Counted from the first letter of the stretch, positions 35,093 to 43,854 are shown. The stretch: DNA of 64,000 bases from CAVZYN01 sp963779515 (GCA_963779515.1 CAVZYN010000001.1:124001-188000), one strand, 5' to 3'. The notes: generated by a model not told the origin, from the letters alone. Numbers and translations are program-made.

Positions 35093-36730
35093 TCACCCAT
35101 AAATGCCGTGCAGGAACCAGCGCGGCGCAACGCCGGTCTCCTCGTGGCCGTAAAGTCCTTGGCGAAACACCCAGTAGCCGGCGCCCGTGTCATCCTCGAG
35201 CCGGTAGTAGTCGCGGGTCGCTTGCGGCTCGGGAACGGGCGCCGCGAGCGTCAACCACCATTCGCCGGCGATGCGCTCAGGCCCCTCGGCGCGCACGATA
35301 CGGCGGCGCACGCGCCGCCATGTGAGCTGCACCGGCGCACCATCTGGCACTTCGGCCGTGACCGTGATCGGCTCGGGCCGCGGCAGCAGCAGGGGAGGGC
35401 GCGGCGGTTTTGCAGCGCCGAGTTCGAAGCAAAATGGCTCGGAGCGCGCGGACATGGGAATCGCCGCCGAGCGCAGCACGTCGGCGCGTTCGGGGAGGTG
35501 GCGCGCGCGATGTTCGAGCCGCAGCACCTGCGCGGGCCCCAGCCGGTTGGTGAGCCGATCGATGAGTTCGGCAGCAGCCCCGCCTTGTCCGGTCGCGGCC
35601 ATCGCCGCTTGCGTCTGCGCGAGGCGCTCGAAGCGGGTTGCCGCCAGCGTGGCGACATCAATGCCAAATCCAGCGTCGATCTCGTCGAGCTTCGGCGTGA
35701 GGAGGCGCGTCATGTGCCGGGGGTCGCGGCACGGCGTGCTGGTGCCGATGCGGGCGTGCGCGATGCTGCCGTCGGCGCGATAGAGCGCGAGTGCGATCTG
35801 GCGCGCGCCGGCACCGGCCGCAGCGAGGCTTGCGGCGAGATCCGCTGCGAGATCGGCAAGTGTCGCCACGATTCCCTCGTGCGAGATCAGTGGCGCCTCG
35901 AAGGCGCGCCGCGCGATGAAATGCGGTGCCTCGACCAGGCTCGTGCGCGGCTCGGCGGTTGTGGCGAGGGCCTGGTCGAGGCGCAGCAGAACAGCGCTGG
36001 CGAGGTCTTCGCGTTGGCGCTGGGATGCAGCCTTCCGGCCGGCCACATCACGGAAGCGAAGTGCGAGTGCCGCGCGGGGGAGATCATAGAGCGCGCCGAT
36101 GCGTTTCAGTCCCAACCGGGTGAGGAGCAGCACGGACGCCGGATCGAGCCGCAGCGCCGCGATCGGGAGCGCGGCGAGCGCGGACCGCGTATCGCCAGCG
36201 TGCGCGATCGCATAGGGCTGATGCAGTGACGTTGCGGCGCGCGCGAGCGCATGGGCGGCGCCATGCGTATCGGCAAGGCCGAGACGCGCGGTGAGGCCAA
36301 AGCGTGCGAGCCGCGCAGACGCGTCGCGCATCAGTGCGGGTTCGCCGCCAAACAGATGTGCGGCCCCGGTGATGTCGACCCAAAGCCCGTCCTCGCCCTC
36401 GATGTTGGTGCGCGGGCCATAGCGGCTCATCCAGCGCGCGAGTTTGATCAGCGCACGCCGGTCGCGTTCGGGATCCGCCGGGGCGGTCTTCAGATGCGGC
36501 ACGGCGGCGCGCGCATCGGCGAGCGCCATGCCGGGGACGAGCGTGTCATGCGCCGCTGCCGCATTGACGGCGGTGAGCCGCAAGCCGTGCACCGTCGCCG
36601 TGACAAGCGCGAACGGCGTGCCATTATCCGGCGTTTCGCCATGGGCTGGCAGCGTGATGCCCAGGGCTGCATGCCGCGCGCGCCGCTGCATCGGCCAGTG
36701 CGGAAACCACGCGGAAACAATGCGCGTCAT
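35093..36730 (-). CDS. imuB: ImuB, Y-family polymerase-like mutagenesis protein
   Basis: 545 aa from the ATG at 36730 (MTRIVSAWFPHWPMQRR). The catalytic-type palm of Y-family polymerases is recognisable (VDITGAAHLFGGEPALM), but the family lacks the full set of active-site acids and acts as a hub binding ImuA, DnaE2 and the beta clamp. The C-terminus ends WFLHGIYG, typical of ImuB. Its start overlaps the 3' end of imuA by 107 bases. It is SOS-regulated through the LexA box upstream of imuA. Confidence 0.92.
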   Translation of the reverse strand: MTRIVSAWFPHWPMQRRARHAALGITLPAHGETPDNGTPFALVTATVHGLRLTAVNAAAAHDTLVPGMALADARAAVPHLKTAPADPERDRRALIKLARWMSRYGPRTNIEGEDGLWVDITGAAHLFGGEPALMRDASARLARFGLTARLGLADTHGAAHALARAATSLHQPYAIAHAGDTRSALAALPIAALRLDPASVLLLTRLGLKRIGALYDLPRAALALRFRDVAGRKAASQRQREDLASAVLLRLDQALATTAEPRTSLVEAPHFIARRAFEAPLISHEGIVATLADLAADLAASLAAAGAGARQIALALYRADGSIAHARIGTSTPCRDPRHMTRLLTPKLDEIDAGFGIDVATLAATRFERLAQTQAAMAATGQGGAAAELIDRLTNRLGPAQVLRLEHRARHLPERADVLRSAAIPMSARSEPFCFELGAAKPPRPPLLLPRPEPITVTAEVPDGAPVQLTWRRVRRRIVRAEGPERIAGEWWLTLAAPVPEPQATRDYYRLEDDTGAGYWVFRQGLYGHEETGVAPRWFLHGIYG

Positions 36731-37672
36731 CGGACCACTCCACAAGCGAAGGCTGATCCGCGGGGGGGCCAAGACTGCCGCGGCAGCGTGTCAGCATCAG
36801 GCGAATGCGGCAGGCGCCCGGCGCGCGGGAATCGAACGCGTGGCGTCCGCTCGGCGCGGCGCCGATCTGCCAGCGTGTCGCCAAGGCCGCCGTGCCAGCC
36901 GTCGACGGGCTGGTCAGCAACAGCACCGGCGTCTGGCTGGCCGCGGCGGCCAGGGCAAGCCGGCGCGCCGGCGTCTGTTGGACCGTCCCCAGAACGCCGA
37001 TGACGAGTGCCGCGGCGCCTGACCGCAAGCTCTCTTCCATGGCCCAGAGCGTGTCGGTGTCCTTCGCGGTCTCGACCAAGAGAAAACTATGCGGATCGAT
37101 GCCGAGCTGCATGAGGCCGGCGGCGGAGAGCCGGCCGTTCTCGTGTGCCGCGCGCGCTGGCGCACACCAGACGATCGGGCCGCGGTGGGTGCCGCGCAGG
37201 CGGCGGCGCGCAAGCCGCAGGACAAATCCGGCCGCTGCCCCCCAGTCGCGCACGGCGGCGGGCTTTGCTTCATGCACGGCGCTGGGATCGAGGGCGCCGT
37301 CAGGCAGCCAGGCATCGAGCTGTGGCGCGCCAAAGGTCCAGGCGTGTTCGGCAGGCTTCAGGTTTCTGGGAGAGCGGCCAAGAGAAAGGGGGGAAGGAGA
37401 AGGGGGGACGGTTGCGACGGCTCCTGGTGTGAGAGGGAGGCCACCGGAGTGTCGCAACCGTCCGCGGGGACGTCTTTCTGTGTCGCGTCAGGCCAGGAGG
37501 GGCATCCTGGTGGCGCGATCCCGTCCGGCGATCGTTCGATCGCGCGGATCCGGGCCTTCAGTCCGTCGATCAGTGCCGACCGGCAGGATGCCTCCAGCCG
37601 CGAGGGAACGGCATCAGAGGCAAGATCGGGCACCTTGCGGACAGGTCTCGAGATCGTGAAGGGTGCCGGCAT
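36624..37672 (-). pseudogene. imuA: ImuA (RecA-like mutasome protein), frame broken at an inserted palindrome
   Basis: The N-terminal part from the ATG at 37672 (MPAPFTISRPVRK, LIDGLKARIRAIERS) is in one frame. The core HAWTFGAPQLDAWLPDGAL to SLVEWSDDAHCFRVVSAL and the stop at 36624 is in another. Both frames stay open through 37406-37463, a 58-bp palindrome beside a C-rich run. One base is missing (or two extra) relative to a continuous frame. ImuA resembles RecA/SulA and helps ImuB and DnaE2. A GTG at 37690 is an alternative start. A sequencing indel in the C-run or a real insertion scar are both possible. Confidence 0.78.
37406..37463. repeat. 58-bp palindromic element inside imuA
   Basis: Perfect 13-bp arms GGACGGTTGCGAC (37406-37418) and GTCGCAACCGTCC (37451-37463). 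Inner near-palindromic segments CTCCTGGTG and CACCGGAG lie in the 32-bp spacer. A G/A-rich tract follows on the low side (about 37381-37407). It lies at the linker between the N-terminal helix and the core of ImuA, exactly where the reading frame changes. Confidence 0.85.
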
Positions 37673-37728
37673 TTGGGGGGCAGGTTTCACCGGCAGCTTC
37701 CACGTACGCTCTCGAGTCGGTCTACGAG

Positions 37729-37766
37729 CAAGTGGCTGAGGGAGGCCACTTGTTCTTTTTATGTTC
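37729..37766 (-). promoter_or_regulatory. LexA-type SOS box and hairpin upstream of imuA
   Basis: GTTC-N7-GTTC occurs at 37752-37766 on the plus strand (spacer TTTTTAT); the reverse reads GAAC-N7-GAAC, the alphaproteobacterial LexA operator. Next to it is a perfect 8-bp inverted repeat CAAGTGGC/GCCACTTG (37729-37736, 37745-37752). The box is 80-94 bases upstream of the imuA ATG, a good place for repression of the imuA-imuB-coil-dnaE2 operon. Confidence 0.85.
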
Positions 37767-38251
37767 TAGTCGAACATGCAGAAGTCGTCAATACAAAATA
37801 GGAACAAAAAAGGAATGAAAAGTGGTTTTCGTGTGTGGCGGCGGGAAAACGGTGTTGGCGGCCCATCCAACAGTCGGGCTCTGTGCTTCAAAACACACAA
37901 GCAGGAACCGAAATGCACCCCGACCCCGTAGAATGGCCCTCGCCACCGCGAGAACTTGTTGCTTTGGCGCGCACCCCGGTTCAAATTGCCGCCTCTCAAA
38001 CTCCTCTCTGACACTTGTCTCTGACACTTGCATCAGTTTGAAACTAAGGCATTTTCTGGGCGGCGGCGCTCAAGAGTAAAGAGGAGCCGATAACTGCGGC
38101 CGCAGCATAAAGGATCTGTTCACCAAAGCAGTCCAAAGTGCTGCCCATTGTTCGTATCATCATCAACTCGGCATTGGTCGAGTCAGGTAGAGGGCTCAAC
38201 GCCCCAACATAAAATACAAGACGGCAAAATAAGAAGGAGCACGAAAAGCCC
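37767..38251. other. Lower-GC intergenic stretch between the imu operon and the transpeptidase gene
   Basis: About 480 bases with AT-rich tracts and no gene I can support firmly. It has a 13-bp tandem repeat TCTCTGACACTTG at 38005-38030. A short minus-strand frame ending at 38044 would encode a peptide with a membrane-like ILYAAAAVIGSSLLLSAAA tail; no ribosome site or homology supports it. The promoter of the transpeptidase gene should lie in the right-hand part. Confidence 0.5.
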
Positions 38252-38956
38252 ATGGTCATGAGATCTCGATCGTCCGCACGCCGCCTCGGCGCCCTCGCCG
38301 TCGCAGCCCTCGCACTCGTCGCAGCACCGCACTCGGCCTCCGCCCAGCTGTTCTGGGACTGGGGTGGCAGCAGTGAAAGCGTCGGTGGCAGCGGCAAGGA
38401 GCATGTGCGCTTCAGTCCGCAGTACGGGTCCGGCCAAGTGGTCGTCAGCTTTGGCGATCGCCGTCTCTACTTCGTGACGCGTCCCGGCGAGGCCATCAGC
38501 TATCCGATCGCAATTCCGCGCGAGCAGAGCCGCTGGCAGGGCGTCACCAGCGTGACGTCGAAGCGCGAAAATCCATCATGGACACCGACGCCGACGATGC
38601 GCGCGGAAAACCCGCGCCTCCCAATGTGGGTGCCGGGTGGCCATCCGCTGAACCCACTTGGCGTGCGCGCGCTTTACCTCGGCTCCAGCGCCTACCGCAT
38701 TCATGGCACCGACGCGCCGTGGACGATCGGCAGCGCCGTCTCGAAGGGCTGCGTGCGCATGTACAATCAGGATGTGCTGGATCTCTATCCGCGTGTGAAC
38801 ACCGGCGCCAAGGTGACGGTGACGTGGCAGTCGTTCCGCGCTGTTGCCTCGGCGGCGCCGCGCGAAGAAGCGTCGGATGCGCCGCCGCGTCAGCGCCGCG
38901 TGCCGATCACGGTGCGGCGCACCTCGCCACGCGTCAGTTCAGCCAGCGGCGAGTAA
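38252..38956 (+). CDS. L,D-transpeptidase (YkuD domain)
   Basis: 234 aa. A signal peptide ends near SASAQ (residues about 28-32). The YkuD domain has the catalytic motif HGTDAPWTIGSAVSKGCVRM, with the Cys in GCVRM and the His in HGT. It crosslinks peptidoglycan by 3-3 bonds or attaches proteins. The C-terminal 40 residues are Arg/Pro-rich and may interact with the wall. An AAGGAG site precedes the start; an ATG at 38258 is also possible. It is followed by an intrinsic terminator. Confidence 0.92.
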   Translation: MVMRSRSSARRLGALAVAALALVAAPHSASAQLFWDWGGSSESVGGSGKEHVRFSPQYGSGQVVVSFGDRRLYFVTRPGEAISYPIAIPREQSRWQGVTSVTSKRENPSWTPTPTMRAENPRLPMWVPGGHPLNPLGVRALYLGSSAYRIHGTDAPWTIGSAVSKGCVRMYNQDVLDLYPRVNTGAKVTVTWQSFRAVASAAPREEASDAPPRQRRVPITVRRTSPRVSSASGE

Positions 38957-38982
38957 TCAGAAGTCTCTCTCTCTCTCGACTG

Positions 38983-39011
38983 AAAAGGGCGGCCACGTGC
39001 CGCCCTTTTTG
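38983..39011 (+). terminator. Intrinsic terminator after the L,D-transpeptidase gene
   Basis: Perfect 11-bp arms AAAAGGGCGGC (38983-38993) and GCCGCCCTTTT (38999-39009) with a five-base loop, followed by more T. It stops transcription from the transpeptidase gene and may also serve the convergent znuA gene, 29 bases away. Confidence 0.92.
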
Positions 39012-39039
39012 TATGCGATGGGAGCCCATCGCCGATTCA

Positions 39040-40014
39040 TCACGAAAATCTCCCGAGGCATCCCTTTATGCCATCGGCAAGCTTGCGCATCATCGTGTCG
39101 TAATGGTCAGGCCCCGACGGTGTCGTCGCGCCTTCCGGATCGAGCGTTCCGGTTTTGGCAGACGTTCCTTCGACGATGGTTTGGACGACCTTGGCTTCGA
39201 AATTCGGCTCTGAAAAAACGCAAGTTGCCTTGAGGGATCCAATCTTTTCCCGCATCTCACGGAGACGCTTCGCGCTCGGTGGGGTCTCGGGGTTCGTTGA
39301 AATCGAACCGGCGGCCGACAGATCGAAGCGGCGCTCGAGATACTGATACGCGTCGTGAAACACGATGAAGGCTTTGCCGGCGAGCGGCTTCAAATCTTTT
39401 TCAAGATCGCGCGTGAGCTGGTCGATTCTACTCTTGGCCGCCGCGCCGTTGCCGGCGAATTTGGCTGCATGCTGCGGCGCCTTCGCGCTCAACACGGTGG
39501 CGATACGGTCCACGATAGCTTTTGCATTTTCGGGATCGAGCCAGATGTGGCCATCGATCTCCGAGCCTTTCTTTGCGTGCGCCTGGTCATGGTGCTCATG
39601 TTTGCCGCCGCCTTTTCCGCCGGCCTTTGCGCCGTCGTGGCCGTGCGCTTCGAACATGCCGCCGCCGCGCCGCACCAGTTTGATCAACCCGGGTGTCTGG
39701 TCCAGGTTGACGACCTCGACGGACTTCGGCAGCGACGCGGCGATCCTGGTCACAAACGGCTCGACACCTTCGGAGACGCGGAACAGGACGTGCGCCTCGT
39801 TGAGGGCTCTGGCATCGGAGGGTTTCAGCGCAAACGTGTGCGGCGAGGCATTGCTGTCGACGAGCACGCGTGGAGTTCCGACGCCGCTCATGACTTGGCT
39901 GACCAAGGCGTGGATCGGTTTGATCGTCACGACGACCTTGAGATCTTGGGCGGCGGCAGACGCGGCGCCACCGAGCACAAGCATCAATCCGGCGGAGGCC
40001 ACGCGGAGTTTCAT
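39040..40014 (-). CDS. znuA: Zinc ABC transporter substrate-binding protein ZnuA
   Basis: 324 aa from the ATG at 40014. Signal peptide MKLRVASAGLMLVLGGAASAAA. Metal ligands are in IKPIHALVSQV (His), NASPHTFALKP (His), and after a His/Gly/Lys-rich loop (KHEHHDQAHAKK) in GSEIDGHIWLDPEN. This His-rich loop is characteristic of ZnuA. The znuBC partners are not in the window. A palindromic Zur-like site lies in the intergenic region upstream. Confidence 0.93.
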   Translation of the reverse strand: MKLRVASAGLMLVLGGAASAAAQDLKVVVTIKPIHALVSQVMSGVGTPRVLVDSNASPHTFALKPSDARALNEAHVLFRVSEGVEPFVTRIAASLPKSVEVVNLDQTPGLIKLVRRGGGMFEAHGHDGAKAGGKGGGKHEHHDQAHAKKGSEIDGHIWLDPENAKAIVDRIATVLSAKAPQHAAKFAGNGAAAKSRIDQLTRDLEKDLKPLAGKAFIVFHDAYQYLERRFDLSAAGSISTNPETPPSAKRLREMREKIGSLKATCVFSEPNFEAKVVQTIVEGTSAKTGTLDPEGATTPSGPDHYDTMMRKLADGIKGCLGRFS

Positions 40015-40055
40015 GTCTACGTCTCCGGTATGTAACAATATTGCGTTCACGAGAG

Positions 40056-40070
40056 TGTTATGCCATAACA
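40056..40070. promoter_or_regulatory. Zur-type palindrome in the znuA/DUF1007 divergent promoter
   Basis: A perfect 15-bp palindrome TGTTATG-C-CATAACA lies 42 bases upstream of znuA and 95 bases upstream of the DUF1007 gene. It fits the alphaproteobacterial Zur operator (TGTTAT-n-ATAACA type). It could repress both znuA and the divergent DUF1007-NicO genes under zinc sufficiency. Confidence 0.75.
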
Positions 40071-40164
40071 TTCACGCTATCAAGCCAGTCGCGATACTGC
40101 CGCGTTTGCGGTATGTGGTTGCGGTCGAACCACGGCGCCAAGCGCGCAACCAGCGGAGTAACCG

Positions 40165-40824
40165 ATGCGAAAGAGTCCTGCGCGGTTTGGGTTGCTGGCG
40201 ACTCTTCTGAGCCTCGGAGCGGTTTCGACGCCGGCCGCCGCACATCCCCATGTCTGGGTGACGACCGAAGTGCAGGTCGACTTCGTCAATGGCGCGATCA
40301 CGGGCTTCACGCACAAATGGTCGTTCGATGAATTCTACACGACCATGGCTGTCGAGGGCTTGGACAAGAACAAAGACGGCAAGTTCAGCCGTGAAGAACT
40401 GTCCGAACTCGCCAAGATCAATATCGAGGGTCTCAAGGAGTTCGAGTACTTCACATTCCCGACGCTCGCCGGCGCCAAGCTCGGCATCACCGATCCGGCG
40501 GAGTATTGGCTCGAGCACAACGCGGGCATTCTGTCGCTGCACTTCAAGCTGCCGCTGGCGCAGCCGGTTCTGGCGGACGCCAAGGGCTTTCAATTTCAAG
40601 TGACGGATCCGAGTTTTTACATTGCGTTCGACATGAGTAAGAAGGATCCGATCAAGCTCGCGGCCAACGCGCCTAAGGGGTGCAAGCTGCAAGCCGGCGC
40701 CGCCAAAGGCGACGCGGCGGATGCCAAGAAGCTCGGCGAGTTGTTCTTCCAGCAGCTGGGCGGCAATAATTTTGGCGCCAGCGTCGCTCAGCCCATCAGC
40801 GTCATCTGCGAGGCCGGGAAATGA
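40165..40824 (+). CDS. DUF1007 periplasmic protein with an EF-hand-like loop
   Basis: 219 aa. The signal peptide ends in STPAAA (to residue 26). The mature protein starts HPHVWVTTEVQVDF, the DUF1007 signature with a likely metal-binding His-x-His at its start. Residues 67-78 read DKNKDGKFSREE, matching an EF-hand loop (Asp, Asn, Asp, Gly, Ser, Glu at canonical positions), which suggests Ca2+ or another metal. The gene overlaps the NicO-family transporter by ATGA. Such DUF1007-NicO pairs are metal-transport linked in other genomes. Confidence 0.85.
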   Translation: MRKSPARFGLLATLLSLGAVSTPAAAHPHVWVTTEVQVDFVNGAITGFTHKWSFDEFYTTMAVEGLDKNKDGKFSREELSELAKINIEGLKEFEYFTFPTLAGAKLGITDPAEYWLEHNAGILSLHFKLPLAQPVLADAKGFQFQVTDPSFYIAFDMSKKDPIKLAANAPKGCKLQAGAAKGDAADAKKLGELFFQQLGGNNFGASVAQPISVICEAGK

Positions 40825-41957
40825 GCGCTGTGATGCGGCGGCTCATTCTCGCTGTCGTGGCCCTGTTGACACTGACGATCGCAGTCGCTGCCCAAACTCA
40901 AACGCCGCCGCGCCCGCCATTCGGCGCGGGTCCTGGCGCGCAGCAAGGTCTGACGCCACCGCGCGCGCCCGAAGCGCAGCCCAGCGGTGTCATCGGCCAA
41001 GCATGGCTTTGGCTGTTCCAGAAGCAGGCCGAGTTTCACCGCGCGTTGATCGATGCCGTCAAACGGTTCAAGACGGCCGACGTTTGGACTGCGACCTGGG
41101 CGCTGGCGTTGGCATCGTTCGGCTATGGCATCTTTCATGCTGCCGGGCCCGGTCACGGCAAGGCAATTGTCGCCTCCTATGTGCTGGCCGACGGACGCAC
41201 GGTGAAGCGCGGCGTCGCACTCGCGTTTCTTTCGGCCTTCTTTCAGGCCCTCTCGGCGTTGGTTCTGGTTGGGTTGCTGAAATTTGTGTTCGACGCGGCC
41301 GGCGTGCGCAATGTTCAAGGCGCCGAGGCGTGGCTGGAAACCGCGAGCTGGGGCTTTGTCACGCTCGTTGGCGCTTGGCTCGTCTGGCGCCAGATCGGGC
41401 CGTGGCTGAGCGGCCGACCAGCGGCGCACCATCACCACGATCATGCTGCGCACGGGCATCATCATCATGGAGAAGGGCATCATCACGCTCACTCCCATGC
41501 TCACAATCACAATCACGATCATGGGCATCACCATGATCACAAGCACGACAAGCACGATGCGGCGTGCGACGTCTGCGGTGACGCCCGTCACATGCCGTCG
41601 CCCGACGCGTTGCAGGGCGTGTGGTCGTGGCCGCGCGCGTTGGCGCTGGCCTTCGCCATCGGCATCCGGCCCTGCACCGGTGCGATCCTCGTGCTGCTGT
41701 TTGCGATTAGCCAAGGCCTCCTATGGACCGGCGTGTTTGCCACGTTCACGATGGCGATCGGCACCGCCATCACGGTGTCGCTGCTCGCAGCCCTGACCGT
41801 CTATTCGCGCGACTGGGCGACACGGCTCGCGGGCGCCGGCGACGCACGGTGGGCGGGACGCGTGGCGTCCTTCGCGGCAATCGCAGGCAGCCTCTTGGTG
41901 TTCGGGCTCGGACTGTCGTTCTTCATCGCCTCGTTGCGCGGCATCGGGCCGTTGTAA
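40821..41957 (+). CDS. NicO/RcnA-family nickel/cobalt (or zinc) transporter
   Basis: 378 aa with an N-terminal signal-like helix and about six membrane segments. GYGIFHAAGPGHGKAIVASY (101-120) is the NicO signature. Residues 203-245 form a cytoplasmic or periplasmic loop made almost only of His with Asp, Gly and Ala. IGIRPCTGAILVLLF is the second signature. It follows DUF1007 with a four-base overlap and may share the Zur-type operator. Metal specificity cannot be decided from sequence; with Zur control zinc is a fair guess (inference). Confidence 0.88.
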   Translation: MSAVMRRLILAVVALLTLTIAVAAQTQTPPRPPFGAGPGAQQGLTPPRAPEAQPSGVIGQAWLWLFQKQAEFHRALIDAVKRFKTADVWTATWALALASFGYGIFHAAGPGHGKAIVASYVLADGRTVKRGVALAFLSAFFQALSALVLVGLLKFVFDAAGVRNVQGAEAWLETASWGFVTLVGAWLVWRQIGPWLSGRPAAHHHHDHAAHGHHHHGEGHHHAHSHAHNHNHDHGHHHDHKHDKHDAACDVCGDARHMPSPDALQGVWSWPRALALAFAIGIRPCTGAILVLLFAISQGLLWTGVFATFTMAIGTAITVSLLAALTVYSRDWATRLAGAGDARWAGRVASFAAIAGSLLVFGLGLSFFIASLRGIGPL

Positions 41958-42122
41958 CGCGCGGGATTGCCAGCATGCGAAGCATGCCGCCAGCATAATG
42001 CGGCCGCGCGCCAGAGAAATCGTCCCAAACTGACACGGCCGTTTACGTGAACGCAGGAATTGCCTTCGCTCGGCAACCGCCGTCGCCTAGGCTCGGCCGT
42101 CTTGTTCTCTGCGTGGGCCGTC

Positions 42123-42548
42123 ATGCGTCTTTATCTTGCAGTGTTTGCCGCCGTCTTTGCGCTCTTGAGCACCGTGAGCTACGCGCCGCCGAGCGCACAG
42201 TCGTGGCAGGGCGCGCGGGCCTGGGTCGAGCGCTTCCCGAACATGGAAACCTCGAAAGCGAAACTTGAACTCGTCGTGTTCGAGCGGGAGAACTGCCACT
42301 ACTGCGAGATGTTTCGCAAGCGCAACGATCCGCGCTACGCTGCGGCCCCGAACGCGCAAGAGGTTCCGATCCGTTACGTCGACATCGACAAGGTCGACAT
42401 CGGTACGCTCGGCCTGAAATCGAAGTTGACCATCTTGCCGACGATCGTGTTGATGCAGAACGGCGTCGAGGTCGAACGCATCGATGGGCTGACCGCGCCG
42501 AGCACGTTCCTGGTCCTCGTCAAGCACATGCGGTCGATGATCGAGTAG
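42123..42548 (+). CDS. Thioredoxin-fold exported protein with CHYC motif
   Basis: 141 aa from the ATG at 42123. It has an N-terminal signal (LYLAVFAAVFALLSTVSYA) and a thioredoxin-like core LELVVFERENCHYCEMF with the CxxC active site CHYC, then KLTILPTIVLMQNGVEVERI (cis-Pro position). This suggests a periplasmic thiol reductase or SoxW-like protein. It may serve a cytochrome- or metal-related target; the neighbours do not specify one. Confidence 0.8.
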   Translation: MRLYLAVFAAVFALLSTVSYAPPSAQSWQGARAWVERFPNMETSKAKLELVVFERENCHYCEMFRKRNDPRYAAAPNAQEVPIRYVDIDKVDIGTLGLKSKLTILPTIVLMQNGVEVERIDGLTAPSTFLVLVKHMRSMIE

Positions 42549-42685
42549 CGCCGGCGCTGTTGGTGCGCGCTTCAATTTCCTGGCGCGGATCTTATTGAAA
42601 TTCGCGGATTGTCAACGCACACCCGTCTCCCCATGTTGGCCGGCAACGCGCTCTCGGGCGCACTTGCCAACGTGGAGGTTTCGCA

Positions 42686-43747
42686 ATGAATCGTCGCAAA
42701 TTCCTGAAGTCGAGCGCATCGGCCGTCGCCGCATCGGCCGCCGCCGGTGCCGCCGGCGCTGGCTCCGCCATCGCTCAAGCAACGTCGTCCGCACCTGCGA
42801 TCATCACCGGCGTCAAAACGCTGTCGCTCGCAGCCCCCATCGCCGACAGCGACGGACGGCTTGGTGGCGCCGCGTTCCGCCTTGCGCGCAACATTGAGGC
42901 CGCGACCGGTGGCCGCTACGCAGTTGCGGTGCATCGCTCTGACGTCAGCGCCCTCGAGAGCCTCTACACGGGAGACGCCGATGTCGCGCTCGGATTCGAG
43001 CATCACAATGCAGCGCTGCATCCGGCATTCCATGCGTTCGCAGGCTTGCCGATCGGCCAACATCTCACCGCCGCTCAGCACATGGCCTGGCTCGCTGAAG
43101 GCGGCCAGGCGCTTTGGGACGCTCTTGCTGCCGGCTTTGGCGCCAAACCGTTCGTTGCCGGCCACACCGGCGCCGGCTCGGGTCTCTGGTCCATGCGTCC
43201 GATGACGATCGCGGAGGAGTTCAACGGCGCCCGCATCAGCGTTCCGGGTCTGGCGCGCACGGTCGCGGCATCGCTCGGCGGCGTGGTTATCGACATGGGG
43301 CTTGACGAAGTTCGCGATGGGCTCGCACGCGGCACGATCACAGTTGCTGAAACCGCGATGCCGCCGGCGGCTCCCCTGGCCTCGTGGCGTCATGCCACTG
43401 GACTGATGCCGGGCGGGCTCGTGCTCTCGGCGGGCGTGCGCCTCGGATTGTGGTCGAAGCTTGGCCGCGACGATCGAGCCGCGATCACGCATGTGATGGC
43501 GCGCGAAGCGGACCTCTCGCGCGCGGAGATGGCGGCGGCTGCACTGCAGCGTGCCCATGCCGAACAGGCCCTCGCCATGCCGACCGGGAACGTCTCCACC
43601 GAGACGCTCACGCACCGGCTGGTCCAGGCCTCCGCCGACGCAGTCGCCACCGTCGCTGCCACGGATCATGCCGGGCGCCGCATTTTCGAGAATGTGGCCG
43701 CGTTCCGCCGCTTGGTTAACAATGGTCAGGCAAGTCTGATTTCGTAG
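42686..43747 (+). CDS. Tat-exported TRAP-like solute-binding protein
   Basis: 353 aa. It starts MNRRKFLKSSASAVAASAAA, a twin-arginine signal. A TRAP DctP-like organisation follows (KTLSLAAPIADSDGRLGGA, ISVPGLARTVAASLGGVVID), though it diverges from the usual DctP sequence. A GGAGG site precedes the start. No DctQM pair is next to it; those of the 49-51 kb operon could in principle serve it, but this is inference. It could also be a non-transport periplasmic sensor. Confidence 0.65.
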   Translation: MNRRKFLKSSASAVAASAAAGAAGAGSAIAQATSSAPAIITGVKTLSLAAPIADSDGRLGGAAFRLARNIEAATGGRYAVAVHRSDVSALESLYTGDADVALGFEHHNAALHPAFHAFAGLPIGQHLTAAQHMAWLAEGGQALWDALAAGFGAKPFVAGHTGAGSGLWSMRPMTIAEEFNGARISVPGLARTVAASLGGVVIDMGLDEVRDGLARGTITVAETAMPPAAPLASWRHATGLMPGGLVLSAGVRLGLWSKLGRDDRAAITHVMAREADLSRAEMAAAALQRAHAEQALAMPTGNVSTETLTHRLVQASADAVATVAATDHAGRRIFENVAAFRRLVNNGQASLIS

Positions 43748-43828
43748 ATCGAGCCAAATCGCCTGCATTTTGGGCTCGCCAAGCTCGATTTCGGCTTTAC
43801 ACTGTTTAGTGGAGTGCCGCGATCTGCG

Positions 43829-43854
43829 CTCTCCCGTGAGAAATCACGGGAGAG
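43829..43854. repeat. Intergenic hairpin related to the dnaE2 palindrome
   Basis: Perfect 11-bp arms CTCTCCCGTGA (43829-43839) and TCACGGGAGAG (43844-43854) with a GAAA loop. It shares the CTCTCCC...GTGA core with the element inside dnaE2. It lies between the TRAP-like gene and the DUF2853 gene. Confidence 0.75.

Noticed and set aside
37766..38079. Small frames on both strands in the imu-transpeptidase gap
   Set aside because: There is no ribosome site, family match or coding-like composition.
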